Assembly (NCBI GenBank): GCA_036388855.1
Contig: DASVRA010000016.1
Location: 1-52,067 of the forward strand
Direction of reading: 5' to 3'
Source: DASVRA01 sp036388855
GTDB taxonomy: Bacteria; Pseudomonadota; Alphaproteobacteria; Caulobacterales; Caulobacteraceae
DNA length: 52,067 nucleotides
Made by a program: the position numbers and the translations under genes. Below, piece after piece: positions 1 through 7,644 of this stretch (positions within the stretch are counted from its first letter, which is position 1; every line of letters starts with the position of its first letter). The notes beneath the pieces are model-generated. The model searched no databases, was not told the DNA's origin, and was given only the letters and a program-made list of their open reading frames with translations.

Positions 1-583
1 AGGGGGATAAGTCCGGGGTTTTCCCCCTGTTTCGCCGCGAGCGCGCGGTCGGGTTCGGGTGAGGGTTCAATGGCTTGGCGGTTTGAGGGGGGCTTTAGGC
101 GCGCAGGCTATCAGCCGGATTGGAATATCGTGTCCCTCCCCTTCATGGGGAGGGAAGGCCGCGCCAGCGGCCGGGGTGGGGAAGGGGCGGGCCGTTCCCG
201 CCGCCCCAGATGGCCCGCACTTCCCCACCCCGAGCGCTGCGCGCTCTTTCCCTCCCCATGAAGGGGAGGGAGATCGGGGGGGAGCGGAGGGGCTGTGGCG
301 GCGCTCTTCCATTGCGGGGCGGGCTCGTGTAAGGAGCGCCGCTTCCGGCGGGTGGCGTGAGCCTTCGCCGGTCCTGTCCGAGAACCGCGGCCCCTCCGGG
401 GGTTAATCGGCAAGCCGCCGCGGGGAGACAAGACGCCTTAGGTCTGTCGACGCCGCGCCTTAGCGCCGGCGCCCACGGCCTTCGCTTCCTGGGACAGGCT
501 TGGCTTTGGCTCGAGGCATTCGCCTCGGGACGGGCCGTTTCGCGGCTTCGGGATGGTCCCGGGCCGAACGCATGGAGACCGCA
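1..583. other. Gene-free upstream region of rplJ
   Basis: I see no supported gene here. Reading frames exist on both strands, but they run through a palindromic repeat pair (listed separately) and show no conserved protein features. The stretch from about 400 to 583 must hold the leader and ribosome binding site of rplJ. In other bacteria this leader binds L10 for feedback control; I could not fold it by eye with confidence. Confidence 0.6.
134..270. repeat. Inverted pair of 51-bp palindromic intergenic repeats
   Basis: Positions 134-184 and 220-270 are near-perfect reverse complements over 51 bp. Each copy holds a palindrome (CCCTCCCC, then TTCA, then TGGGGAGGG), a short G/C-rich inner stem, and an outer GGGGTGGGGAAG. 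The two copies differ mainly in the inner stem, where paired changes keep the hairpin, which suggests selection for structure. The 35-nt spacer is itself partly self-complementary. The layout resembles REP/BIME-type intergenic elements. Whether the family is dispersed through this genome cannot be seen from one window. Confidence 0.8.
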
Positions 584-1102
584 ATGGACCGCGCACAGAA
601 AGCGGCGGAAATCGAAGGGCTGAGAAGCGTCTTCGAAGGCGCCGGCGCCGTCGTCGTGACCCACTATTCGGGCCTCAGCGTTGCGGAAATGACCGAGCTG
701 CGCAACCGCCTGCGCAAGGAGAACGCCCAGCTCAAGGTGGTGAAGAACACCCTGGTGCAGAAGGCGCTGGACGGAAAGGTCGGCGAGGCGGGCGACGCCC
801 TGTTCACCGGCCCCGTCGCCATCGCCTTCGGCGCCGACGCCGTCTCCGCGGCCAAGGTCGTCACCCAGTACGCCAAGGACAACGACAAGTTCAAACTTGT
901 CGGCGGCATCCTGGGCCAGACCACGGTGCTCAACGAGGACGCGGTGCGTTCGCTGGCGACCCTGCCGTCGCTGGAGCAGATCCGCGGCCAGCTAATCGGC
1001 CTGATCCAGGCGCCGGCGACCAAGGTCGCGGGCGTGCTGGCTGCTCCCGCCGGTCAGCTCGCGCGGGTGTTCAACGCCTACGCGACCAAGGACGCCGCCT
1101 AG
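584..1102 (+). CDS. rplJ: 50S ribosomal protein L10
   Basis: A 172-residue protein of the usual L10 length. L10 binds 23S rRNA at the base of the ribosomal stalk and carries L7/L12 dimers on its C-terminal helix. The N-terminal part (MDRAQKAAEIEGL) is followed by the typical segments VVTHYSGLSVAEMTELR and VVKNTLVQKAL, and the protein ends in an Ala-rich helix. The frame stays open upstream to 500, but the ATG at 584 has GGAG at 574-577 and matches the family N-terminus, so I chose it. rplL follows 47 nt downstream on the same strand, the conserved stalk-protein order. Confidence 0.96.
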   Translation: MDRAQKAAEIEGLRSVFEGAGAVVVTHYSGLSVAEMTELRNRLRKENAQLKVVKNTLVQKALDGKVGEAGDALFTGPVAIAFGADAVSAAKVVTQYAKDNDKFKLVGGILGQTTVLNEDAVRSLATLPSLEQIRGQLIGLIQAPATKVAGVLAAPAGQLARVFNAYATKDAA

Positions 1103-1149
1103 TCATCTCCCGACATCCACTCTCAACCTGATCCAAAGGAACTGAAATC

Positions 1150-1539
1150 ATGGCTAATCTCGATCAACTGGTCGAAGACCTCTCCACCCTGACGGTCCTC
1201 GAGGCCGCCGACCTGTCCAAGCGCCTGGAAGAGCGCTGGGGCGTCTCCGCCGCGGCCCCGATGGCCATGGCCATGCCGGCCGGCGGCGGCGCGGCCGCGG
1301 CTCCGGCCGAGGCTGCCGAGGAGCAGACCGAGTTCACCGTCGTGCTGACCGGCGCCGGCGACAAGAAGATCAACGTGATCAAGGAAATCCGCGCCGTGCG
1401 CCCCGACCTCGGCCTGAAGGAGGCCAAGGACCTGGTCGAAGGCGCCCCGCAGAACGTGAAGGAGAACGTCTCCAAGCAGGAAGCGGAAGACGTCCGCAAG
1501 CGCCTGGAAGACGCCGGCGCGTCCGTGCAGGTGAAGTGA
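1150..1539 (+). CDS. rplL: 50S ribosomal protein L7/L12
   Basis: A 129-residue L7/L12, the multicopy acidic stalk protein that recruits GTPase translation factors. The N-terminal dimerisation part (ANLDQLVEDLSTLTVLEA) is followed by an Ala/Gly/Met-rich hinge at about residues 35-57. The C-terminal domain has the signatures EFTVVLTGAGDKKINVIKEI and GLKEAKDLVEGAP. AAAGGA at 1135-1140 provides a good ribosome binding site. It is the second gene of rplJ-rplL, and a strong terminator follows. rpoB, often the next gene, is absent. Confidence 0.98.
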   Translation: MANLDQLVEDLSTLTVLEAADLSKRLEERWGVSAAAPMAMAMPAGGGAAAAPAEAAEEQTEFTVVLTGAGDKKINVIKEIRAVRPDLGLKEAKDLVEGAPQNVKENVSKQEAEDVRKRLEDAGASVQVK

Positions 1540-1572
1540 GGGAGCGGGCTTAACCGGGCCCGCGAACACTCA

Positions 1573-1632
1573 CCCGGCGCAAGCCGGGGCCAGCTACAAC
1601 AAGGGCCCGGAGCTCCGCTCCGGGCCCTTTTT
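1573..1632 (+). terminator. Rho-independent terminator of rplJ-rplL
   Basis: A perfect 10-bp stem, GGGCCCGGAG (1603-1612) with CTCCGGGCCC (1618-1627), has a 5-nt loop and runs into TTTTT at 1628-1632. A smaller hairpin with a GCAA tetraloop, CCCGGC-GCAA-GCCGGG, sits just upstream at 1573-1588. The structure lies 63 nt after the rplL stop and points the same way. Confidence 0.92.
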
Positions 1633-1642
1633 CGTTCCGCGT

Positions 1643-2632
1643 TCAGCGCCCCTCGGCCGCCTCGGCGAGAGTCTCTCCCGCCTCGCCACGATCACGCAGC
1701 CGCACCAACTCCTCCGGCGCCGGCTTGGCGCCGCGGGCGGCCACGCGCCGGATGAAGCCGGGGCTCACGTCGTGATCGCGCAGGCGGACCAAGATCTCGG
1801 GTTCAAGCCCACGGTAGCCGAGGCCGGCGAGTTCACGAACGTAGGCAGGGGATACGTCGTGGTCGCGCAGGCGGACCAAGCTCTCCGGCTTCAGCCCGCG
1901 GTAGCCGAGGTCCGCCAGCTCGCCGACGTAGCGGGCGGAGACGTCGTGGTCTCGCATCTTCAGGACCAGGTCCGCAGGCAGGCGGCTGTAGCCGAACGCC
2001 GCCAACTCGCCGATGTAGCGGGGGCCCACGTCGTGGTCTCTGAGTCGTATGAGCGTCGGCAGCTCCTTCTGCCGGTAGCCGGCGCGGTCCATGGCGCGGA
2101 CGTAGCCGAGCCCCGCGTCGTGCTGCCCGGCCTGGACCAGCTCCGCGACGGTCGGGCGGCGGTAGCCCTGGCGTTGGAGTTCGTCGATGTAGGCGAGGCC
2201 CACGTCCTCGAGCGCGAGCGTGAACAGCTCGCCGTTGCCGGGCCGGCCGATGCCGCGCGACTGAAGCTGGGCGGCGAAGCCGGCGTTGGGAGTGAAACGG
2301 CAGTCGCCGAGTGCGCTGTTGGCCCGCGCCACGCCCTGACAATCGAGCCGGCCCGCGTCGCGGATCACCTGGAAGTTCACCGGCGCGCCGGAGGGCGAGG
2401 CGAGTTGCACCGGGGACAGGCCCCGCAGCTCCGCGGCGGGGACCGGGCGGCTGCTCTGGGAAAAGCCGTGGCCGGCGTGGCGGTAGCTGATGCCGAACTG
2501 CACCTTGGCGTCGTCGCGGACGGGACCGCGCACGGTGAATTCGACCTTGCTCGGCGGCGGTTCGGCCGCCGCCCAGGCGATCCCCACCCCCGCCAGCACC
2601 AGGGCCGCGATCGCGCCAGCCTGCTTGAGCAT
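1643..2632 (-). CDS. Exported protein with 29-residue LRDHDV repeats
   Basis: A 329-residue protein. The ATG at 2632 has GGAGGAGGA just upstream and opens a clear signal peptide (MLKQAGAIAALVLAGVGIAWA), so I chose it over the frame's earlier start. Residues 25-130 are a unique domain with two Cys. From about residue 140 to 315 there are about seven tandem units. The best copies read LRDHDVSPAYVRELAGLGYR and recur every 29 residues. Similar repeats occur C-terminal to some BlaR1-type M56 peptidases, but there is no peptidase domain here. Likely a periplasmic or surface helical-repeat scaffold; the function is unknown. Confidence 0.8.
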   Translation of the reverse strand: MLKQAGAIAALVLAGVGIAWAAAEPPPSKVEFTVRGPVRDDAKVQFGISYRHAGHGFSQSSRPVPAAELRGLSPVQLASPSGAPVNFQVIRDAGRLDCQGVARANSALGDCRFTPNAGFAAQLQSRGIGRPGNGELFTLALEDVGLAYIDELQRQGYRRPTVAELVQAGQHDAGLGYVRAMDRAGYRQKELPTLIRLRDHDVGPRYIGELAAFGYSRLPADLVLKMRDHDVSARYVGELADLGYRGLKPESLVRLRDHDVSPAYVRELAGLGYRGLEPEILVRLRDHDVSPGFIRRVAARGAKPAPEELVRLRDRGEAGETLAEAAEGR

Positions 2633-2718
2633 GCGCCGTCCTCCTCCGTCGCGCCGGATTAGGCGCGAACGGCGGGACGGCGCCAAGTTACAACGCCGTC
2701 ATGCGTGGCGTGGAGCGG

Positions 2719-2904
2719 CTACAGGCCGACGCCGCCGAGCACGCCCAGGCGCTGGAGGATGGCGATCAGCGCCACGACCCAGATGATGATACGAGCGATG
2801 GTGTGGCCGATCGGCGGCATGGGGATGCGGCCCTGGACGTAATCCAGGACCAGGGCGACGACGATGATGATCACGATGGCGATCAGGACGGAGGCGGTGA
2901 ACAT
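2719..2904 (-). CDS. Small two-helix membrane protein
   Basis: A 61-residue protein with two hydrophobic stretches, about residues 3-20 (VLIAIVIIIVVALVLDY) and 37-57 (IIIWVVALIAILQRLGV), joined by a short polar loop with PMPPIGH. AAAGGA lies at a good distance upstream of the ATG. Short proteins of this form are common in Caulobacterales and are annotated only as membrane proteins. No function can be assigned. Confidence 0.7.
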   Translation of the reverse strand: MFTASVLIAIVIIIVVALVLDYVQGRIPMPPIGHTIARIIIWVVALIAILQRLGVLGGVGL

Positions 2905-3059
2905 GTTCGGGTCCTTTGCTCATGCGCCGGCGTCGGCGCCCCAAATCCAGGCCCTGCCCGCGCAAGCGTAGCGTTGGGCCCTTGCGCTAACGCCGCCGCG
3001 GCCACGAGGTTGCCACAATCGCCTCCGCCCTCCATCAGGGCTGCAAGGGAGCCGCGCCG

Positions 3060-3314
3060 ATGAACACCCTGTTCGTGATGATCAAGACCGAACTCGGCCG
3101 CACCAACGAGGTCGGCGACGCCATCGTCAACCGGGGCGGGGAGGCGGTGGAGGTCTATTCGATCACCGGCGAGCACGACCTGCTGGTCAAGGCGCGGTTC
3201 CGTGAGATCGAGCAGGTCGCCGAGTTCGTGCAGCGGGAACTGCATCCGCTGCCGGGCGTCAGGGAAACCCACACTTTCGTGTCTTTCCAGCGCTACGGTG
3301 ACTTTCCCGTTTAG
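3060..3314 (+). CDS. Stand-alone Lrp/AsnC ligand-binding (RAM) domain protein
   Basis: An 84-residue protein that is all one AsnC-type regulatory domain: a βαββαβ fold with FVMIKTELGR, the GEHDLLVKARF segment and the terminal strand THTFVSFQRYGD. It lacks the N-terminal helix-turn-helix of full Lrp/AsnC regulators, so it should not bind DNA itself. Stand-alone forms are thought to bind amino acids or to mix with full-length regulators. GGGAG precedes the ATG by 9 nt. It converges with the holin-family gene, leaving one nucleotide between their ends. Confidence 0.85.
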   Translation: MNTLFVMIKTELGRTNEVGDAIVNRGGEAVEVYSITGEHDLLVKARFREIEQVAEFVQRELHPLPGVRETHTFVSFQRYGDFPV

Positions 3315-3315
3315 G

Positions 3316-3660
3316 TTAGCCGCGCCCGACAAGGCGCCAGCCAATCCAGCTGACGATGCTGATTATAAGAGCGGCCAGGACGGCGCTGAACAGGCCGTCG
3401 ATCTCGAAGCCGCGCAGGAACAGGGCCACCAGCCCGATCATCAGGCCGTTCACGACCAGCAGGAACAGGCCCAGTGTGAGGAGCGTGATCGGCAGGGTCA
3501 GCAGCACCAGCACCGGCCGCACCAAGGCGTTCACCACGCCCAGCAGCACCGCCGCGGCGATAAGGCTGAGCGTCGAGGTGACCTGAACGCCGTCGAGCAG
3601 GCGGGAGGCCAGCCACAGCCCGACTGCCGCGAACACCGCCTGCACCAGGAAGCCGCGCAT
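3316..3660 (-). CDS. Phage holin family / YvlD-like membrane protein
   Basis: A 114-residue protein with four predicted membrane segments spanning almost its whole length. It carries the family-typical stretches LLGVVNALVRPVLVLLTLP and LFLLVVNGLMIGLVALFL. Pfam calls this family phage holin 4 superfamily IV, but these are chromosomal inner-membrane proteins and not lysis proteins. The ATG at 3660 has GAGGAGG upstream. The earlier in-frame ATG at 3693 has no comparable site. Confidence 0.85.
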   Translation of the reverse strand: MRGFLVQAVFAAVGLWLASRLLDGVQVTSTLSLIAAAVLLGVVNALVRPVLVLLTLPITLLTLGLFLLVVNGLMIGLVALFLRGFEIDGLFSAVLAALIISIVSWIGWRLVGRG

Positions 3661-3712
3661 CCGTTCCTCCTCTGACCAGGAGGAGATTACCACGAATGCA
3701 GGCGTCGGCGGC

Positions 3713-4765
3713 TCAGGCGGCCTGCGCCGTCACCTCCGCCTCCTGGGCTAGCCGGTCGAGGAACTTGAGCAGGGCCTTCTCGGGGTCGCCGCCGCGGGCG
3801 CGGAAGCCATCGGCGAGCACGCCCTCCGTGTAGTGGTCAAAGACCTTGGGGTGGACGTAGCTGGAGCGGCAGACGGCGGGCGTGTTGCCGAGCTGGCCTG
3901 CGGTCTCCTTGACGCAGGCCGCGATCACCCGCTTGGCGGCGGTGGGGCTGTCGGCGGCGCCGGCTTCCACCAGCCTGCCGGCGCAGTAGAGGGTGCCGGC
4001 CCAGGTGCGAAAGTCCTTGGCGGTGAACGGGCCGCGGGTGGCTTGGCGGATGTAGGCGTTGACGTCCGCCGAGGTCACCGCATGCCGCTGGCCTTCGCTG
4101 TCGATGTACTGGAACAGGCGCTGGCCGGGGATGTCCTGGCAGGCCTTGACGATGCGGGCCAGGCGCCGGTCGCGGATGCCGGTGCGGTGGGTCTTGCCGC
4201 TCTTGCCGGTGAACTCGAACACCGCCGAGGAGCCCTGGAACTTCACGTGTTTGTCGCGGAGCGTGGTCAGGCCGTAGCTTTTGTTGGCCTTCGCGTATTC
4301 GTCGTTGCCGACCCGGATCAGGGTCATCTCCATGACCCGGATGATCGCCGCCAGCACCTTCTCCTTGGGCAGGCCGCGCAGGGACAGGTCGGCCTCCACC
4401 CGCTTGCGCAGCCTGGGCAGCACCCGTCCGAATGCCGCCATGCGGCCGTACTTGGTCTCGTCGCGGGTCTCGCGCCACCTGGGGTGGTACTTGTACTGCT
4501 TGCGCCCGCGCTGGTCGCGGCCGGTGGCCTGGATGTGGCCGTCGGGGTCGGGGCAGATCCACACGTCGGTCCAGGCGGGAGGGATCACCAGCGACTTGAT
4601 CCGGTCGAGCGTGGCGAAGTCCTTCACCGTCCGCCCTTCGGTATCCTTGTAGGTGAAGCCCTTGCCTGCCTTCAGCCGGCGGATGCCGGGATCATGGTCG
4701 TTGACGTAGCTCAGGCCCGCCTGCTCGGCGTGGACGGGGTTCTCGGCGAGAGCGTCGGAGGCCAT
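3713..4765 (-). CDS. DNA topoisomerase IB (poxvirus type)
   Basis: A 350-residue topoisomerase IB, which relaxes supercoils through a 3'-phosphotyrosine intermediate. The N-terminal domain has GFTYKDTEGRTVKD and IPPAWTDVWICPDPDGHIQA. The catalytic domain has KSYGLTTLRDKHVKF, KDFRTWAGT and the nucleophile region CRSSYVHPKVF, whose Tyr is the catalytic residue. The Arg, Lys and His positions expected from the poxvirus enzyme appear present. Length is normal for bacterial members. The gene is not clearly in an operon. Confidence 0.93.
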   Translation of the reverse strand: MASDALAENPVHAEQAGLSYVNDHDPGIRRLKAGKGFTYKDTEGRTVKDFATLDRIKSLVIPPAWTDVWICPDPDGHIQATGRDQRGRKQYKYHPRWRETRDETKYGRMAAFGRVLPRLRKRVEADLSLRGLPKEKVLAAIIRVMEMTLIRVGNDEYAKANKSYGLTTLRDKHVKFQGSSAVFEFTGKSGKTHRTGIRDRRLARIVKACQDIPGQRLFQYIDSEGQRHAVTSADVNAYIRQATRGPFTAKDFRTWAGTLYCAGRLVEAGAADSPTAAKRVIAACVKETAGQLGNTPAVCRSSYVHPKVFDHYTEGVLADGFRARGGDPEKALLKFLDRLAQEAEVTAQAA

Positions 4766-4841
4766 GGCCAGAGCCCAACGGCCTCTGTGGTTCGCGGTTC
4801 CTGCCCGGGAGCTTCGCCGCGGCCGAGACGTTCACCAGCCC

Positions 4842-5300
4842 ATGCCTGCCAGGTCCCACCGCGAAATCGAGAACATCCGCGCCGGCGTGAGGACCTGGAG
4901 CCGTCTGTCCGATCGCCTCTTCTCCATCCGCGGCTTCGGAGTGGGGCTGGACGGCCTGCTGGCCTGGGTGCCTGTGGTGGGCGACGCCTATAGCCTCGGC
5001 GCCGGCGCCTACCTGCTGGCGCAGGGATACCGCGTGCGTGCGTCGAAGACGACCTTGCTCAAGATGGCGGGCATGATCGGGCTCGACGCCCTCTTCGATA
5101 CCGTACCGGTGCTGGGCTACGCCGCCGACACCTGGTTCCGCGCCCACGCCCGCTCGGCGCGGCTGCTGCAGGAAGAGATCGATCGCACCCATTTCGTCGA
5201 CGACAGTGAGGCCGAGGCTCGAGCGGCGGGGCGGGTGGACGAGCACCACGAGCGGCGCCAGGCGGCGGGCAAGACGCGGCTGGTGTTCCTGCGGAATTAG
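4842..5300 (+). CDS. DUF4112 family membrane protein
   Basis: A 152-residue protein of the DUF4112 family. The core has the motifs GVGLDGLLAWVPVVGDAYS and DALFDTVPVLGYAADTWF, two membrane-associated helical segments each ending in a conserved PVxG/D turn, followed by a charged C-terminal tail. The ATG at 4842 begins the conserved region. The frame opens at 4764, inside the topoisomerase start, with no family similarity. The function is unknown. Its TAG stop shares 4 nt with the convergent fumarylacetoacetase gene. Confidence 0.8.
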   Translation: MPARSHREIENIRAGVRTWSRLSDRLFSIRGFGVGLDGLLAWVPVVGDAYSLGAGAYLLAQGYRVRASKTTLLKMAGMIGLDALFDTVPVLGYAADTWFRAHARSARLLQEEIDRTHFVDDSEAEARAAGRVDEHHERRQAAGKTRLVFLRN

Positions 5301-6310
5301 GGGCGGGGCGCCGCCACCGTCTGCTCGATGGCTCCGAACAGGCTGCGGCCGCGCTCGTCCTGCATCTCGATGCGCACGGTGTCGCCGTGCTTGAGGAAGG
5401 GGGTGGAGGGGGCGCCGTGCAGGATGGTCTCCACCACCCGCACTTCAGCGATGCAGCTGTAGCCGAGGCCCCCATCGGAGACGGGCCGGCCGGGGCCGCC
5501 GTCCTTGTCGCGGTTGGAGACGGTGCCGGAGCCGACAATGGAGCCGGCGCCGACATCGCGCGTCCTGGCGAGGTGGGCGACCAGCACGCCGAAGTCGAAG
5601 GTCATGTCCTCGCCGGCCTCGGCCTTGCCGAAGCGGGCGCCGTTAAGGTCGACCAGCAGCGGCCGGTGCAACTTGCCTTCGCGCCAGGCGCTGCCGAGGG
5701 AGTCGGGGGTGGCCAGCACCGGCGAAAGGGCGGAGGCCGGCTTGGACTGGAGGAAGCCGAAGCCCTTGGCCAGTTCGGCCGGGATCACGTTGCGCAGGCT
5801 GATGTCGTTCACCAACCCCACAAGGCGAATGGCGGCGAGCGCTTCGTCCCGGCTGGCGCCTTGCGGCACGTCGCCGGTGACCACCACGACTTCGGCCTCC
5901 AGGTCGCAGCCCCAGCTTTCGTCGGCGAGCGGGATGGGATCGCGCGGGCTGAGGAAGCCGTCGGAGGCGCCTTGGTACATCAAGGGGTCGGTCCAGAAGC
6001 TCTCCGGCATGGCTGCGCCGCGGGCCTTACGCACCAGTTCGACGTGGTTCACGTAGGCCGAACCGTCGGCCCACTGGTAGGCGCGCGGGAGGGGTGCGGC
6101 GACCTCGCGCTCGTGGAAGCGCTCGCGCGGGCCCGTCGCCCGTTCCAGCGTCTCGGCGATCGCCCGCAGCCCTGGCTCGGCTTGCTCCCAATCGTCCAGC
6201 GCCGCCTGCATCGTCGGCGCGACGCTCCCGACCTCGGCGTACCAGTGGAGGTCCTCGGAGACCACGACCAGGCGGCCGTCGCGGCCGGACTTCAGGGAGG
6301 CGAGCTTCAT
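5297..6310 (-). CDS. fahA: Fumarylacetoacetate hydrolase
   Basis: A 337-residue FAH-family enzyme. In tyrosine breakdown it cleaves fumarylacetoacetate to fumarate and acetoacetate in the cytosol. The C-terminal FAH fold has SWGCDLEAEVVVVTGDVP with the acidic metal ligands, LVGLVNDISLRN, and the SNRDKDGGPGRPVSDGG region. Its ATG overlaps the hmgA stop as ATGA, so it is translationally coupled as the third gene of hppD-hmgA-fahA. The operon context makes this the true fumarylacetoacetase and not a generic FAH-fold hydrolase. Confidence 0.92.
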   Translation of the reverse strand: MKLASLKSGRDGRLVVVSEDLHWYAEVGSVAPTMQAALDDWEQAEPGLRAIAETLERATGPRERFHEREVAAPLPRAYQWADGSAYVNHVELVRKARGAAMPESFWTDPLMYQGASDGFLSPRDPIPLADESWGCDLEAEVVVVTGDVPQGASRDEALAAIRLVGLVNDISLRNVIPAELAKGFGFLQSKPASALSPVLATPDSLGSAWREGKLHRPLLVDLNGARFGKAEAGEDMTFDFGVLVAHLARTRDVGAGSIVGSGTVSNRDKDGGPGRPVSDGGLGYSCIAEVRVVETILHGAPSTPFLKHGDTVRIEMQDERGRSLFGAIEQTVAAPRP

Positions 6311-7644
6311 GCGCGGGGCAGCCGGGCCTTGTCGAAGCCGCTCCAGACGTCGTCGTAGTCGAGCTGCATGGCCGGCGTCTCCAAGGCGAAGCGGGTGGGG
6401 CGGATCGGCCAGCGGGTCTCGAACATGAAGGCCAGGGTGTCGGCGATCTTGTGCGGCTTCAGCTCGGCCTTGACCGCGGCGTCATAGCTGGCCTGGTCGG
6501 GGCCGTGGCCGCTCATGCAGTTGTGCAGCGAGGCGCCGCCGGGGGCGAAGCCGCCGGCCTTGGCGTCGTAGGCGCCGGTGACCAGGCCCATGAACTCGCT
6601 CATCACGTTCCTGTGGAACCAGGGCGGGCGGAAGGTGTCCTCGGCCACCATCCAGCGCGGCGGGAAGATCACGAAGTCGCAGTTGGCCGTGCCCGGCGTG
6701 TCGCTGGGCGAGGTCAGCACGGTGAAGATCGAAGGATCGGGGTGGTCGAAGCTGACCGTGCCGATGGTGTTGAAGTTGGCCAGGTCATACTTGTAGGGCG
6801 CGTAGTTGCCGTGCCAGGCGACCACGTCGAGCGGGGAGTGGTCGAACTCGGTGGACCACAGGCGGCCCGAGAACTTCTGCACCACCTGGGTCGGCTCGTC
6901 ACGGTCCTCGTAGGCCGCCGCGGGGGTCAGGAAGTCGCGGGGGTTGGCCAGGCCGTTGGAGCCGATGGGGCCGAGGTCGGGCAGGCGGAAGGGCGCGCCG
7001 TAGTTCTCCAGCACGTAGCCGCGCCCGGCGCCGTCCGGCAGCTCGGCCTTGAACCGCACGCCCCGCGGCACGACGGCTATCTCGCCGGAGCTCACGCCTA
7101 GGACGCCGAGCTCGGTCACCAGCCGCAGGCGGCCTTGCTGGGGCACGATCAGCAGCTCACCGTCGGCGTCGTAGAACAGCCGGTCGGTCATGGAGCGGTT
7201 GGCGAGGTAGAGGTGGACGCCGACGCCGGCGCCGGTGGCCGGATCGCCGTTCCCGCCCATGGTGATCAGCCCCTCCACCCAGTCCGCCGACTCTTTGGGG
7301 ATCGGCAGCGGATCCCACCGCAGGCGGTTTGGCGTCGGCGGCGCCTCGTCGAAGGGGCCGGTACGGACGAGGCCCTGCGGGAAGGGGCGGTAGGGCGGGT
7401 GGTTCGCGCTTGGCCGTACGCGGTAGAGCCAGGAGCGGCGGTTCTCGCTCCGAGGCGCGGTGAAGGCCGTGCCCGACAACTGTTCAGCGTAGAGGCCGTG
7501 GGGCGCGCGCTGGGGCGAATTGCGGCCCTGGGGCAGGGCGCCCGGGACGGCCTCGGTGGCGAAGTGGTTGCCGAAGCCGGGCATGTAGGCTTCGGCCGCC
7601 CCCGCTTTCGCAGAGACCTCGGCAGCTGGGATTGAGCCGTCCAT
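6307..7644 (-). CDS. hmgA: Homogentisate 1,2-dioxygenase
   Basis: A 445-residue non-haem iron dioxygenase that opens the ring of homogentisate to maleylacetoacetate. It has YMPGFGNHFATEA near the N-terminus. The iron ligands His, Glu and His are in PPWFHRNVMSEFMG and NCMSGHGPD. The substrate-site segment VVAWHGNYAPYKYDL is also present. The ATG at 7644 overlaps the hppD stop by one base (TGATG); an upstream in-frame start lies inside hppD and gives no family match. No maleylacetoacetate isomerase gene is visible in the window. Confidence 0.96.
   Translation of the reverse strand: MDGSIPAAEVSAKAGAAEAYMPGFGNHFATEAVPGALPQGRNSPQRAPHGLYAEQLSGTAFTAPRSENRRSWLYRVRPSANHPPYRPFPQGLVRTGPFDEAPPTPNRLRWDPLPIPKESADWVEGLITMGGNGDPATGAGVGVHLYLANRSMTDRLFYDADGELLIVPQQGRLRLVTELGVLGVSSGEIAVVPRGVRFKAELPDGAGRGYVLENYGAPFRLPDLGPIGSNGLANPRDFLTPAAAYEDRDEPTQVVQKFSGRLWSTEFDHSPLDVVAWHGNYAPYKYDLANFNTIGTVSFDHPDPSIFTVLTSPSDTPGTANCDFVIFPPRWMVAEDTFRPPWFHRNVMSEFMGLVTGAYDAKAGGFAPGGASLHNCMSGHGPDQASYDAAVKAELKPHKIADTLAFMFETRWPIRPTRFALETPAMQLDYDDVWSGFDKARLPRA

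Noticed and set aside
2883..3344. 153-codon minus-strand frame opposite the RAM-domain gene
   Set aside because: Shadow of the clear AsnC-type domain on the plus strand.
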